Assembly (NCBI GenBank): GCA_026988585.1
Contig: JALSKY010000293.1
Span: forward strand, 1-32,371
Direction: 5' to 3'
Length of the DNA stretch: 32,371 bases
Origin: Deltaproteobacteria bacterium
GTDB lineage: Bacteria > Desulfobacterota > Dissulfuribacteria > Dissulfuribacterales > QOAL01
In this document: positions 16,009 through 24,632 of the stretch, piece after piece
How positions within the stretch are numbered: position 1 is the stretch's first letter
Layout: each line of letters opens with the position of its first letter
Translations under genes and position numbers: made by a program
The notes under the pieces: model-generated
The model's database searches: none
The model's input: the letters and a program-made list of their open reading frames with translations, nothing else
What the model was told of the DNA's origin: nothing

Positions 16009-19000
16009 ATGGCGCACAGAATAGAAGTGGCTTTGAAGCCGGGTTTTTTGGATGCTCATGGAGAGAAAGTTCTAAAACAGGCCAGGGAAGATCTGCACCT
16101 CAATAATATCCAGGCAGTCAGGACAATAAAGGTATTCCTGGTAGATTCAGATCTGGACGACAAATCGCTCATAGCCATGGCAACAGGTCCATGCTCCGAT
16201 CCTGTGATTCAGCACTACTCCATAGATGCACCTATGGCACCACAACTATTTGATTCCTCAGCGCCAGACTGGATCATCGAGGTAGGTTACAGACCTGGAG
16301 TAACAGATAATGAAGGTAAGGTCGCCCGTGAGGCCCTGGAGCTGATGATAGGTGAGTTGCCCAGCGGCAGGGGTGTATATACTGCTGTTCAGTACTGCAT
16401 CCAAGGCCCCCTCAGCCGTGAAGAGATGGAGGAACTGGCCACGGGGCTGCTGTGCAATGACCTGATTCAACGCCATATAGTTGTGAGTTTTCAGGATCTT
16501 AACTCTTTATATCATCAGGAGGGCAGTCCATTCTATTTTGTTCCAAGGGTCACCGGCACCACTGAGATAGTGGTGGAGCAGATAGATCTCTCAGAGATGA
16601 CCGACCAGGAACTCATAGAGCTCTCCAAAAACAGGGTCCTTGTGTTGAATCTGCAGGAGATGAAGATCCTTCAAAAACATCTTCAGGACCCGTCAGTACT
16701 GGAAGAGCGCAAAAAGATGGGGCTTGGCAGGGCTTATACCGATCTGGAACTTGAAGCCCTGGCACAAACCTGGTCAGAACATTGCAAACACAAGATATTC
16801 AATGCAAAGATCACCTATCGCACGCCAGATGGAGAAGAACAGATAGACAGCCTCTTTGACACCTATATCCGCAGGGGAACCCAGGAGATAAGAAGAAAAA
16901 GGGGCGAACAGGACTGGTGTCTCTCGGTCTTTAAGGACAATGCCGGTGTTATCAGCCTCAATGAGAAATGGAATGTAGCCTTCAAGGTAGAGACCCACAA
17001 CAGTCCGTCGGCCCTGGATCCTTATGGCGGTGCACTTACAGGCATTGTTGGTGTGAACCGTGACCCGTTTGGTACCGGACTTGGCGCCAGACTGGTTTTC
17101 AACACCGATGTGTTCTGTTTTGGTCCTCCTGATTGGGACCAGCCCCTGCCCAAGGGCCTCCTCCATCCAAAGAGGATCTTTGAAGGGGTACGGGAGGGGG
17201 TAGAACATGGAGGCAACCAGAGCGGCATACCCACTGTCAACGGTTCTATCCTCTTCGACGAACGTTATCTTGGGAAACCCCTGGTCTTCTGTGGAACTGG
17301 GGGATTAATGCCCAAGAAAATTGGAGACAGACCCAGCCATGAAAAGAAGGCCCAGCCTGGAGATGCCATAGTCATGTGCGGGGGCAGGATAGGCAAGGAT
17401 GGTATTCACGGGGCAACCTTCAGCTCAGAGGAGCTTCATGAGGGTTCACCAGCAACTGCTGTTCAGATCGGCGATCCCATCACCCAGAAGAAGATGTTCG
17501 ATTTTCTCCTCAGGGCCAGGGATCTCGGCCTCTATAACTCTATTACAGACAATGGTGCAGGTGGTCTCTCCTCCTCTGTAGGCGAAATGGCTGAAGAATC
17601 CGGAGGTTTTGAACTGCATCTGGATCGTGCCCCCCTTAAATATCCCGGTCTGCAACCTTGGGAGATCCTGGTATCAGAAGCGCAGGAGAGGATGACCCTT
17701 GCAGTTCCCCAGGAGAAGTTAGACCAGTTCCTTGCCCTTTCAAAAAAGATGGATGTTGAATCCACGGTCCTTGGAACTTTCACAGATTCAGGAAAGTTTC
17801 ACTGTCTCTATAACGGCAGGACCGTTGCCTATCTCGATCTGGATTTTGTCCATAACGGTGTTCCGCAGATGGAGCTCACTGCCATCTGGGAGGAACCGGT
17901 ACACCCTGAGCCGGATATGCCTGAGCCAGAAGACCTGGGCAGAGAACTCAAAAAACTCCTGTCCCGGTTCAATATCTGCAGCAAGGAATATGTGGTTAGG
18001 CAATATGATCATGAGGTGCAGGGGGGGAGTGTGATCAAGCCCCTGACCGGCCTGATGGATGATGGGCCAAGTGACGCCGCAGTCATCAGGCCGGACCTTG
18101 AGCGTCTTGACGGACTGGTTGTTTCCCACGGTATAATACCAAGATATAGTGATATCGATACCTATCACATGACCATGTGTGCGGTGGATGAGGCGGTCAG
18201 GAATGCCATCTGCGTAGGGGCCTCTCTGGATCACATGGCAGGTCTGGACAACTTCTGCTGGTGTGATCCGGTACAGTCGGAAAAGACACCTGACGGCCAC
18301 TACAAGCTGGCACAACTTGTAAGGGCAAACAAGGCCCTGTATGAGATCTGTACTGCCTATGGTGTGCCTTGTATCTCCGGCAAGGACAGCATGAAAAACG
18401 ATGCCAAGATCGGCAGCGTCAAGATCTCCATTCCGCCTACCCTGCTCTTTTCTGTCATTGCACGCATCAGAAATGTAGAACAGGCCGTCACCATGGATGC
18501 CAAAGAGCCTGGTCATGCTGTATATATTCTTGGCATAACCCGCCCTGAAATGGGGGCATCCGAGTATTTTGTCATGAACGGATTTATCGGCAACACAGTA
18601 CCAATGGTTGATATAGAGAGTGCCCTCGCCCGTTACCATGCACTGGAACAGGCCATCAGCAAGGGGCTTGTAGCCTCTTGTCATGACTGTTCTGATGGAG
18701 GCATGGCCGTTGCCCTTGCTGAGACTGCCTTTTCCGGCGGTCTCGGAATGGAGATTGACCTGGATTCTGTTCTCCAGGACCAGGTGGAAAGGCTGGACCA
18801 CCTGCTTTTCAGCGAATCCCAGAGCAGATTCATTGTTACCGTCCCGGAATCGGATTGTACAGCCTTTGAAGATATCATGGCTGATACCGGAATAGCCAGG
18901 ATCGGCACGGTAACCCATGAACCAACGCTACGTTTAAGTTCCAGGGGGGCTTTTGTGGTAGATGAGGCTATCACAGATCTCAAGGCCGCATGGAAGCAGC

Positions 19001-19014
19001 CCCTGGACTGGTAA
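16009..19014 (+). CDS. purL: Phosphoribosylformylglycinamidine synthase PurL with N-terminal tandem PurS-like repeat
   Basis: This enzyme converts FGAR to FGAM using ATP and ammonia in purine synthesis. Two PurS-like repeats open the protein: residues 3-73 (IEVALKPGFLDAHGEKV...) and 88-160 (IIEVGYRPGVTDNEGKV...). A linker and the FGAM synthetase core follow, with SEHCKHK carrying catalytic H258, DPYGGALTG, and two AIR-synthase-type ATP domains to the end. At 1001 residues it is longer than small PurL (about 740) and shorter than large PurL (about 1300). It stops after the second synthase half, with no glutaminase domain, so a separate PurQ must supply ammonia; none is in the window. AAGGAG lies 8 nt before the ATG. 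Confidence 0.95.
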   Translation: MAHRIEVALKPGFLDAHGEKVLKQAREDLHLNNIQAVRTIKVFLVDSDLDDKSLIAMATGPCSDPVIQHYSIDAPMAPQLFDSSAPDWIIEVGYRPGVTDNEGKVAREALELMIGELPSGRGVYTAVQYCIQGPLSREEMEELATGLLCNDLIQRHIVVSFQDLNSLYHQEGSPFYFVPRVTGTTEIVVEQIDLSEMTDQELIELSKNRVLVLNLQEMKILQKHLQDPSVLEERKKMGLGRAYTDLELEALAQTWSEHCKHKIFNAKITYRTPDGEEQIDSLFDTYIRRGTQEIRRKRGEQDWCLSVFKDNAGVISLNEKWNVAFKVETHNSPSALDPYGGALTGIVGVNRDPFGTGLGARLVFNTDVFCFGPPDWDQPLPKGLLHPKRIFEGVREGVEHGGNQSGIPTVNGSILFDERYLGKPLVFCGTGGLMPKKIGDRPSHEKKAQPGDAIVMCGGRIGKDGIHGATFSSEELHEGSPATAVQIGDPITQKKMFDFLLRARDLGLYNSITDNGAGGLSSSVGEMAEESGGFELHLDRAPLKYPGLQPWEILVSEAQERMTLAVPQEKLDQFLALSKKMDVESTVLGTFTDSGKFHCLYNGRTVAYLDLDFVHNGVPQMELTAIWEEPVHPEPDMPEPEDLGRELKKLLSRFNICSKEYVVRQYDHEVQGGSVIKPLTGLMDDGPSDAAVIRPDLERLDGLVVSHGIIPRYSDIDTYHMTMCAVDEAVRNAICVGASLDHMAGLDNFCWCDPVQSEKTPDGHYKLAQLVRANKALYEICTAYGVPCISGKDSMKNDAKIGSVKISIPPTLLFSVIARIRNVEQAVTMDAKEPGHAVYILGITRPEMGASEYFVMNGFIGNTVPMVDIESALARYHALEQAISKGLVASCHDCSDGGMAVALAETAFSGGLGMEIDLDSVLQDQVERLDHLLFSESQSRFIVTVPESDCTAFEDIMADTGIARIGTVTHEPTLRLSSRGAFVVDEAITDLKAAWKQPLDW

Positions 19015-19029
19015 TGGAGAAATGCCAGG

Positions 19030-19599
19030 ATGAATAGAGAGGTGCCGTTTCCTGAGACAGAAATTATGATGTGTGAATCTTCAGATAAAAATAAAATCTC
19101 AAGTCAGGAATTGAAGGAGATCATTCAGGAAGAGTTGCTGCTGATCCGTCATTCTGGTGAAATTCCTGAGATCGCCCTGCACAATGCCATTCACTATCTC
19201 TTTTCCGATCCTGATGGCCCTGCCCTTCAGCCTGGGGATCTGGACCTTGTTCCGCTAAAACAGGCGGTAGTGGATCGGTATCGCCGCATCATCCTTAGGG
19301 ATCTGAATCCTGACAACCGTGACAGAAGGATTTACAGAGGCATTGAAAGAAGCCGGATCAACTGGAAACGTCTCTGCTCCTTCATGGAGAGGGAGGAGAT
19401 TACCGGTATCGATCCGATCAGGAAAGAGATTGCCGCACAACTAAAGAAATTTCTGAATCAGGAGACTAGAGACGTTCAATCAGGCAGGAGAAAACCAAGT
19501 ATAAACTGCACCATTGAAGAGCTAAAGGATTTCATGCAGGAACTTGGTATCAGAGATGAAGAGTTATCCAAGGGGTTAGAACAACTGTGTCCAGGTTAA
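19030..19599 (+). CDS. Uncharacterised charged, helical protein
   Basis: The 189-residue soluble protein has no signal peptide or membrane segment. It is rich in E, K and R, with predicted helices. A central stretch, RRIILRDLNPDNRDRRIY (about 84-101), is notable for its D/N/R content. I recognise no domain. It begins 15 nt after purL and overlaps the following permease start by 13 nt, so it belongs to the purL-permease-radical SAM operon. GGAG lies 10 nt before the ATG. The tight packing and charge-balanced sequence argue for a real gene, while its function is unknown. Confidence 0.7.
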   Translation: MNREVPFPETEIMMCESSDKNKISSQELKEIIQEELLLIRHSGEIPEIALHNAIHYLFSDPDGPALQPGDLDLVPLKQAVVDRYRRIILRDLNPDNRDRRIYRGIERSRINWKRLCSFMEREEITGIDPIRKEIAAQLKKFLNQETRDVQSGRRKPSINCTIEELKDFMQELGIRDEELSKGLEQLCPG

Positions 19600-20699
19600 A
19601 ACCTGATCTGCAATGGAGTGAAACCCTGTTTTACAGCAGGGGAAAACTTGCTGCAGCAGTTACCATCTGTCTTGCCCTGCTCATTCTGGCAGCTGGCCTC
19701 AGGTTGCTTCTGCCGTTCTTCGAGCCAATTTGCTGGGCCATCATCCTTGCACTCTTCTTCAATCCCGTCTATGGCTACATTCTCAAGCTGTGCCGGGGGC
19801 TCTCAGGACTGGCATCCCTGCTAACATGTTTTCTGATAATCATATTTATTATCATTCCGGTCTTTGCCCTCCTGGCCAGCGTAACATCAGAGATCATAAA
19901 AACATACTCTGAGATGATGCGCCATGTCCAGGCTGGCACCTTTTCTCTTCTGCCTGATCCTGAACAGTTTCCAAGGCTTTACAAGGCAGCATCAAGGATA
20001 ATGGAGTTCATGGAGGCCAACAGCGTGGATCTCACAAGCAGCCTAATCACCCTGTCCAAGGGTGCAGGCGAGTATGTGCTGGCTCAAGGCACTGCTGTAT
20101 TCCGCAATGCTGCAACCATACTGTTCAAGGGTGCCCTGATGATGGTGATCCTCTTCTATCTTTTTACTGATGGTGCATGGATGCTCAGCTCCTTCAAGAG
20201 GCTTCTCCCCATGAGTCAGGAGGCGGCAGAGGAATTTATGCGCCTCACATCTGACGTGCTGTCTGCCACCCTTTATGGAAACCTGTTGACAGGGGCATTA
20301 CAGGCCGGGCTCGCCATTATAATCTTCTGGGCTCTGGACTTCTCCTCGGCAATCCTGCTGGGCATCCTTCTCGGGCTGAGCTCTTTTATCCCTATCGTTG
20401 GCACAGCTCTTGTCTGGGGTCCTGCGGTCCTCTATCTTTTTTTTACAGGATCATATGTAAAGTGCGTCATTTTACTGGCCCTATGCATACTCGTCATAAG
20501 CCAGATTGATTACTTTCTCCGGCCCTATTTTATCAGCGGCAAAACCGAGCTCCATAACCTCTTTCTCTTTCTGGGCATACTTGGTGGAATAGACACCTTT
20601 GGACTGCTTGGGCTGATACTCGGCCCAATACTTGTTGCCCTCTGCGTGGCAATTCTTGAACTCTATGCATCCAACTTTCTTCACAGAGCAAAGGTGTAG
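19587..20699 (+). CDS. AI-2E/PerM family permease
   Basis: The 370-residue protein has about eight hydrophobic segments, with a pair at the start (about 20-75), one near 80-100, and a dense group from about 180 to 355. This fits the AI-2E family transporter fold (PF01594: PerM, YdiK, TqsA). Signature-like pieces are FEPICWAIILALFFNPVYG near the start and a glycine-rich GILLGLSSFIPIVGTALVW region. Members export or import small molecules, and some act as Na+/H+ antiporters; the substrate here is unknown. It starts at a GTG inside the upstream gene (13-nt overlap), which suggests translational coupling. The radical SAM gene begins 3 nt after its stop. Confidence 0.88.
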   Translation: MSRLKPDLQWSETLFYSRGKLAAAVTICLALLILAAGLRLLLPFFEPICWAIILALFFNPVYGYILKLCRGLSGLASLLTCFLIIIFIIIPVFALLASVTSEIIKTYSEMMRHVQAGTFSLLPDPEQFPRLYKAASRIMEFMEANSVDLTSSLITLSKGAGEYVLAQGTAVFRNAATILFKGALMMVILFYLFTDGAWMLSSFKRLLPMSQEAAEEFMRLTSDVLSATLYGNLLTGALQAGLAIIIFWALDFSSAILLGILLGLSSFIPIVGTALVWGPAVLYLFFTGSYVKCVILLALCILVISQIDYFLRPYFISGKTELHNLFLFLGILGGIDTFGLLGLILGPILVALCVAILELYASNFLHRAKV

Positions 20700-20701
20700 C
20701 C

Positions 20702-21643
20702 ATGAAACTCAAAGATTACCATCCTGGCTACATAGATCTGCTGAAGTCAGGCCAGCTTGAGAAAAGGGTTGAGGCTGCGGAACAGCTCCTTGAATCCTGC
20801 ACCCTGTGTCCCAGAAACTGCAAGGTTGACAGGCTTTCAGGAGAGCGGGGTGCCTGTCGAATAGGCTCTACGGCTATGGTGGCAAGTTATGGGGCCCACT
20901 TTGGTGAAGAACGGGTACTCATTGGCCCTCCTGGCAGTGGCGGTTCAGGCACCATCTTTTTTTCCGGATGCAATCTCTCCTGTATCTACTGTCAGAACCA
21001 TGATATCAGTCAGTCTGCCACAGGGACTCCGATGCCACCTGAGATGCTGGCAGCCCTCTTCCTGTTGATGCAGCAGGGAGGCTGCCTCAACATCAACCTG
21101 GTAACCCCGACTCATGTTGTGCCCCAGATACTCAGGGCCCTCCTGATAGCAGCATCCCAGGGGCTAAACCTGCCTCTGGTCTATAATTGCGGAGGTTATG
21201 AATCAGAAGAGACACTGCATCTGCTCTCCGGCGTCATCGATATCTATATGCCGGATTTCAAATACTCTGACAACAAGGTGGGCCTGAAACTTTCGGGGGT
21301 GAAACAGTATTGGGATATTACTACCAGGGCTTTCAGGGAGATGCACCGCCAGGTAGGCGATCTGCTCCTGGACAGCGACAATATAGCCATGAAAGGGCTG
21401 CTTGTTCGTCACCTGGTCCTGCCTGAAAAACTAAGTGGATATGAAAAGATTTTTCCTTTTCTTGCCGAAGAGATATCCATGGATACCTTTATCAATATCA
21501 TGGATCAGTACCGGCCATGCTGGAAGGCAGGGACGCATCCGGTTCTTCACAGGGCCATTACCCGTGAAGAGTTCATGGATGCCCTTGATTGTGCCAGGCA
21601 GGCAGGATTGAGACGGATAATGCAGTTAATGCAGTTTGATTGA
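20702..21643 (+). CDS. PflA-like radical SAM protein (COG1313 type)
   Basis: The 313-residue protein has the radical SAM cluster C90-X3-C94-X2-C97 (GCNLSCIYCQNH) and an extra N-terminal cysteine set, C33, C36, C40 and C52 (CTLCPRNCKVDRLSGERGAC). That combination marks the 'putative pyruvate formate-lyase activating enzyme' group COG1313, not classical PflA. The target is unknown. No glycyl-radical enzyme is nearby, so glycyl-radical activation cannot be assumed. The start ATG lies 2 nt after the permease stop, with AAAGG about 8 nt upstream inside the previous gene. It is the last gene of the purL group before a 139-bp gap with its own promoter-like sequence. Confidence 0.88.
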   Translation: MKLKDYHPGYIDLLKSGQLEKRVEAAEQLLESCTLCPRNCKVDRLSGERGACRIGSTAMVASYGAHFGEERVLIGPPGSGGSGTIFFSGCNLSCIYCQNHDISQSATGTPMPPEMLAALFLLMQQGGCLNINLVTPTHVVPQILRALLIAASQGLNLPLVYNCGGYESEETLHLLSGVIDIYMPDFKYSDNKVGLKLSGVKQYWDITTRAFREMHRQVGDLLLDSDNIAMKGLLVRHLVLPEKLSGYEKIFPFLAEEISMDTFINIMDQYRPCWKAGTHPVLHRAITREEFMDALDCARQAGLRRIMQLMQFD

Positions 21644-21733
21644 TCTTTACAAAAATCGATGCAACTTACTGCAATTACAGTTAAATTTAAGCTATACCCT
21701 CCAGGAATGGTTGACTATCAATTTATGAATTTA

Positions 21734-21759
21734 ATTCAAGTCGTTATAATTCCTTGAAT
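21734..21759 (+). promoter_or_regulatory. Perfect -10 box enclosed by an inverted repeat (promoter with possible operator)
   Basis: A perfect TATAAT at 21745-21750 lies 32 nt before the phosphatase start codon. It sits inside a 7-bp perfect inverted repeat, ATTCAAG (21734-21740) and CTTGAAT (21753-21759), spaced by 12 bp. The -35 at normal spacing is poor (TTTATG); a better TTGACT at 21711 is too far away. A repressor bound to the repeat would cover the -10 box. Confidence 0.4.
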
Positions 21760-21782
21760 CCAAAAGAAAGACAGAGTTTCAG

Positions 21783-22415
21783 ATGAGAAGAATCTATGCA
21801 GTGGGAGATATTCACGGCTGCTACGACAAATTTTCCGCCCTGCTCAAAGAGATACCAATAGATTGGAGCCTTGACCAGATTATAATACTTGGCGATTTTA
21901 TCGACCGTGGACCTGAGCCAAAACGGGTAGTAGAACTGTTGCTGGATCTCAAATTTGATCATCCAGACGCCTTCACTGTCCTGATGGGAAATCATGAAAG
22001 GATGTTCCTGAACTATCTGGAAGCCCCTGATGAAAACAGCAACTATCTCCTCTTTGGCGGCCAAACTACGGTGGATGATTATACCAGCATCAGTAAAGGG
22101 CTGTCGGTTCCTGAATCTCATTTGAGATTTCTTCAGTCACTGCCCCTCATGGAGCTGACTGAAAAGTTCTGCTTCGTGCATGCAGGGCTGCGTCCTGGCA
22201 TTCCGATCCAGGAGCAGAAGGATGAAGATCTCCTGCTCATCAGGAATGATTTTATCCGTTCTAAATATGACTGGGGGAGACGGGTGATATTCGGTCACAC
22301 GCCCTTCGATCAACCTCTTCTCATGGAAAACAAGATAGGCATAGACACCGGGGCGGTCTATGGAGGCAGGCTCACCTGTCTGATACTGCCTGACGTAGAT
22401 TTTATTTTCGTTTGA
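21783..22415 (+). CDS. Calcineurin-like metallophosphatase (PrpA/ApaH type)
   Basis: The 210-residue protein has all PPP-family metal motifs: GDIHG (8-12), GDFIDRG (37-43), GNHE (69-72), the HAGLRPG histidine at about 134-140 and GHTPF near 170. These bind two divalent metals and cleave phosphoesters. Length and motif spacing resemble bacterial Ser/Thr phosphatases PrpA/PrpB and the ApaH diadenosine tetraphosphatases, which motifs alone cannot separate. It is flanked by its own promoter-like site and a strong terminator, so it is probably a single-gene transcript. Confidence 0.9.
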   Translation: MRRIYAVGDIHGCYDKFSALLKEIPIDWSLDQIIILGDFIDRGPEPKRVVELLLDLKFDHPDAFTVLMGNHERMFLNYLEAPDENSNYLLFGGQTTVDDYTSISKGLSVPESHLRFLQSLPLMELTEKFCFVHAGLRPGIPIQEQKDEDLLLIRNDFIRSKYDWGRRVIFGHTPFDQPLLMENKIGIDTGAVYGGRLTCLILPDVDFIFV

Positions 22416-22454
22416 GAGTTATCTCCAGACAACTTGGTAAGGAAAAGCAGGTTA

Positions 22455-22490
22455 CCATTGTCGTATCCGGCAATGGAACTTTTTTTATTT
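22455..22490 (+). terminator. Rho-independent terminator after the metallophosphatase gene
   Basis: CCATTGTCG and CGGCAATGG form a 9-bp stem (eight Watson-Crick pairs and one G-U) with a 4-nt loop TATC at 22455-22476. Three bases later comes a run of seven T, then ATTT. It lies 40 nt after the stop codon and separates the upstream genes from the xerD-coaE group. Confidence 0.85.
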
Positions 22491-22569
22491 CTGATATCTT
22501 TACAGGCCCGACTGAAAAACGAGCAAGCCCTGTTTACTTTTTTATTTCAAGAAAAAAAATGGAGGAAAA

Positions 22570-22995
22570 ATGGCAAGAAAAGGGGATAAGGATTACAGGG
22601 ACTCACTGGAGCGTGCCCTGGAAGATCCGAGACTGAAAAGCCACTATCTCAAGGAGGTTGATCGGCTTTTCAAAGGGAAGAAGGGAACAGACGAACATGA
22701 CAAGATGCTGCAAAGGCTTCATGATTCCTATGGTACCGGTAACTTCTCCAAGACAGCCAAAAAATATATCAAATCCTTTGGGCTGCCTGATGAATGGGGG
22801 GCCCTGCTTCTGCTGCTGGACCTGGAAGGTGAGAGCGAAACAGTTTGTCAAGCCATGGAACGCCTGGTAGAAATGAGCAAGGAACGCAATCAGGTGGAAA
22901 AGCGTGGCCTCAAGAGCAAGCTGACAGTTCTTGCATCCACATCTACTGATTTGGCCATTATGGAGGCTGCAGAATCCCTTCTTGCAGAGTTTTAA
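22570..22995 (+). CDS. Small uncharacterised protein
   Basis: The 141-residue soluble protein is highly charged, with a basic first half (KGDKDYRD, LFKGKKGTDEHDK) and a more helical second half (GALLLLLDLEGESETV; MEAAESLLAEF at the end). I see no recognised domain, signal peptide or membrane segment. GGAGG lies 4 nt before the ATG. It follows a strong terminator, and xerD begins 31 nt after it, so it is probably the first gene of the xerD-coaE transcript. A real gene is likely because of the ribosome site and placement; I cannot suggest a function. Confidence 0.65.
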   Translation: MARKGDKDYRDSLERALEDPRLKSHYLKEVDRLFKGKKGTDEHDKMLQRLHDSYGTGNFSKTAKKYIKSFGLPDEWGALLLLLDLEGESETVCQAMERLVEMSKERNQVEKRGLKSKLTVLASTSTDLAIMEAAESLLAEF

Positions 22996-23026
22996 TGATT
23001 ACAAGTGATATGAGCAGCTTGGTCCA

Positions 23027-23944
23027 ATGAAGGCAGAAGATCAAAAAGTCTCCTGGGATCAGGCCATAGATCAATTTCTATCCTATTTATTTGTAGAAAA
23101 GGGTTTATCAACAAACACCCTTGAAGCTTACAGTCGTGATCTAATCAATTTCCAGGAGTTTATGGAAAAAAATTGCAGCATCACAGATCCGGTTAAGACA
23201 GATACCGGAGATGTGTTGGCGTGGCTTAGGGGCCTTAAGGATTCAGGACGATCGGCCTCATCCATCACCAGGGCACTTTCACCGGTCAGGGGATTTTTCC
23301 GCTTCATGATTATGGAGTTCGGGCTGCGGAGTTCGCCCACCTCTGTCATTGGTAATCCGATTCGCGGGCGTACCCTTCCCATAGTTTTGGATCCGTCAGA
23401 GGTGGAAAAACTGATGCACGCTCCAGATCTATCCAAAGACAGCGGGATCAGGGACAGGGCACTTCTCGAGATACTCTACTCCTGTGGCCTTAGGGCATCT
23501 GAGGCTGCCGCTCTTCAACTGGCAGATGCAGATCTGAAAAACGGATTTCTTAGAGTGACAGGCAAAGGCCGCAAGGAAAGAATAGTGCCAATGGGAGAAG
23601 AGGCGATAACCTGGCTCAAAAGTTATCTCAAAGGCCCCAGGTCTCGATTGCTTAAAAAGGGTAACTCCTTCTTCATATTTGTCAGCAACAGGTCCAAACC
23701 TCTTTCCCGCCAGAGGATTTGGCAGCTAATAAAAAAATATGCATTGCTTGCAGGGATCCATAAAAATGTCTATCCCCATGTGCTCAGACACTCCTTTGCC
23801 ACTCATCTTCTTGAAGGAGGTGCAGATCTGAGATCTGTCCAGCTGCTTCTTGGGCATAGTGATATTGGCACCACCCAGATCTACACCCACGTGGATATCA
23901 GCAGGCTAAGAAAGATCCACCGGCAATACCATCCAAGGGGATAG
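23027..23944 (+). CDS. xerD: Tyrosine recombinase XerD/XerC
   Basis: The 305-residue length is standard for Xer recombinases, which resolve chromosome dimers at dif. A SAM-like N-terminal domain (about 10-100) begins with the XerD-style pattern QFLSYLFVEKGLSTNTLEAY. The catalytic residues are all present: R156 (GLRASE), K180 (GKGRKER), H251 and R254 (HVLRHSF), H277 (LLGHSDI) and nucleophile Y286. XerC and XerD cannot be fully separated by eye; the N-terminus favours XerD. There is no flanking integrase target or phage gene, so this is the housekeeping copy. Its TAG stop ends two bases before the coaE ATG. Confidence 0.9.
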   Translation: MKAEDQKVSWDQAIDQFLSYLFVEKGLSTNTLEAYSRDLINFQEFMEKNCSITDPVKTDTGDVLAWLRGLKDSGRSASSITRALSPVRGFFRFMIMEFGLRSSPTSVIGNPIRGRTLPIVLDPSEVEKLMHAPDLSKDSGIRDRALLEILYSCGLRASEAAALQLADADLKNGFLRVTGKGRKERIVPMGEEAITWLKSYLKGPRSRLLKKGNSFFIFVSNRSKPLSRQRIWQLIKKYALLAGIHKNVYPHVLRHSFATHLLEGGADLRSVQLLLGHSDIGTTQIYTHVDISRLRKIHRQYHPRG

Positions 23945-23946
23945 TG

Positions 23947-24561
23947 ATGCTCGTCGGTCTCACAGGTCAGATAGGCAGTGGGAAATCAACGGTTCTAAAG
24001 ATCTTCAAAGAGCTCGGCGCCATAACAGTCAGTGCAGACCAACTGGCCCATGAGGCCTTAGAGCAGCCTGCTATAAAGCAGGCCATACTCTCTGCAGCAG
24101 GCAATGATCTACTTGACAGAGACGGGGCAATCAACAGAGAGGCATTGGCAGAGGTGATATTCGCATCTGAGGACAAACGGAAGAGAGTCGAGGAGATTAT
24201 TCACCCCTATGTCTTCAGACAGATTGAAAAAGTTGCCAAGAGATACTCTGCAATGCCGGACAAGATCATAGTGGCTGAAATACCCCTGCTTTTTGAGAGC
24301 GGCTACCAGGACCAGGTTGATCTAACCATAACGGTTACCTGCCCTGAGGAGAAGATATTTGAACGGATAGCGGCCCGTGGAATGACACTGTCACAGTTTG
24401 AAGCAAGGGCCAGATGCCAGCTCTCCCAGAGTGACAAGGCGGCTAGGGCTGATTACTGTATTGATAACTGCGGCTCCCTGGAGGAGCTTAGGGAAAAGGT
24501 GGAAAAGGTATGGAAGAGTCTTCTCCAGCAAAAGCGAGATGATTCAAGCCATCAATCCTGA
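23947..24561 (+). CDS. coaE: Dephospho-CoA kinase
   Basis: CoaE phosphorylates the 3'-OH of dephospho-CoA, the last step of CoA synthesis. The 204-residue protein starts MLVGLTGQIGSGKST, a P-loop typical of CoaE, followed by the conserved VSADQLAHEAL, the EIIHPYV region and AEIPLLFESG (about 113-122). I chose the ATG at 23947. It has AAGGGG 6 nt upstream, while a GTG at 23944 would share one base with the xerD stop and add only one residue. The near-overlap with xerD implies co-transcription. Confidence 0.95.
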   Translation: MLVGLTGQIGSGKSTVLKIFKELGAITVSADQLAHEALEQPAIKQAILSAAGNDLLDRDGAINREALAEVIFASEDKRKRVEEIIHPYVFRQIEKVAKRYSAMPDKIIVAEIPLLFESGYQDQVDLTITVTCPEEKIFERIAARGMTLSQFEARARCQLSQSDKAARADYCIDNCGSLEELREKVEKVWKSLLQQKRDDSSHQS

Positions 24562-24632
24562 ACTTCTCTCATTTCATAAAAACTGTTGCTGGTTTATATT
24601 GCTATTCACATTCCACCACAAAGGCTGATTTT

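Noticed and set aside
22412..22636. Small + strand frame overlapping the metallophosphatase end
   Set aside because: It runs straight through a strong rho-independent terminator and overlaps the better-supported 22570-22995 gene.
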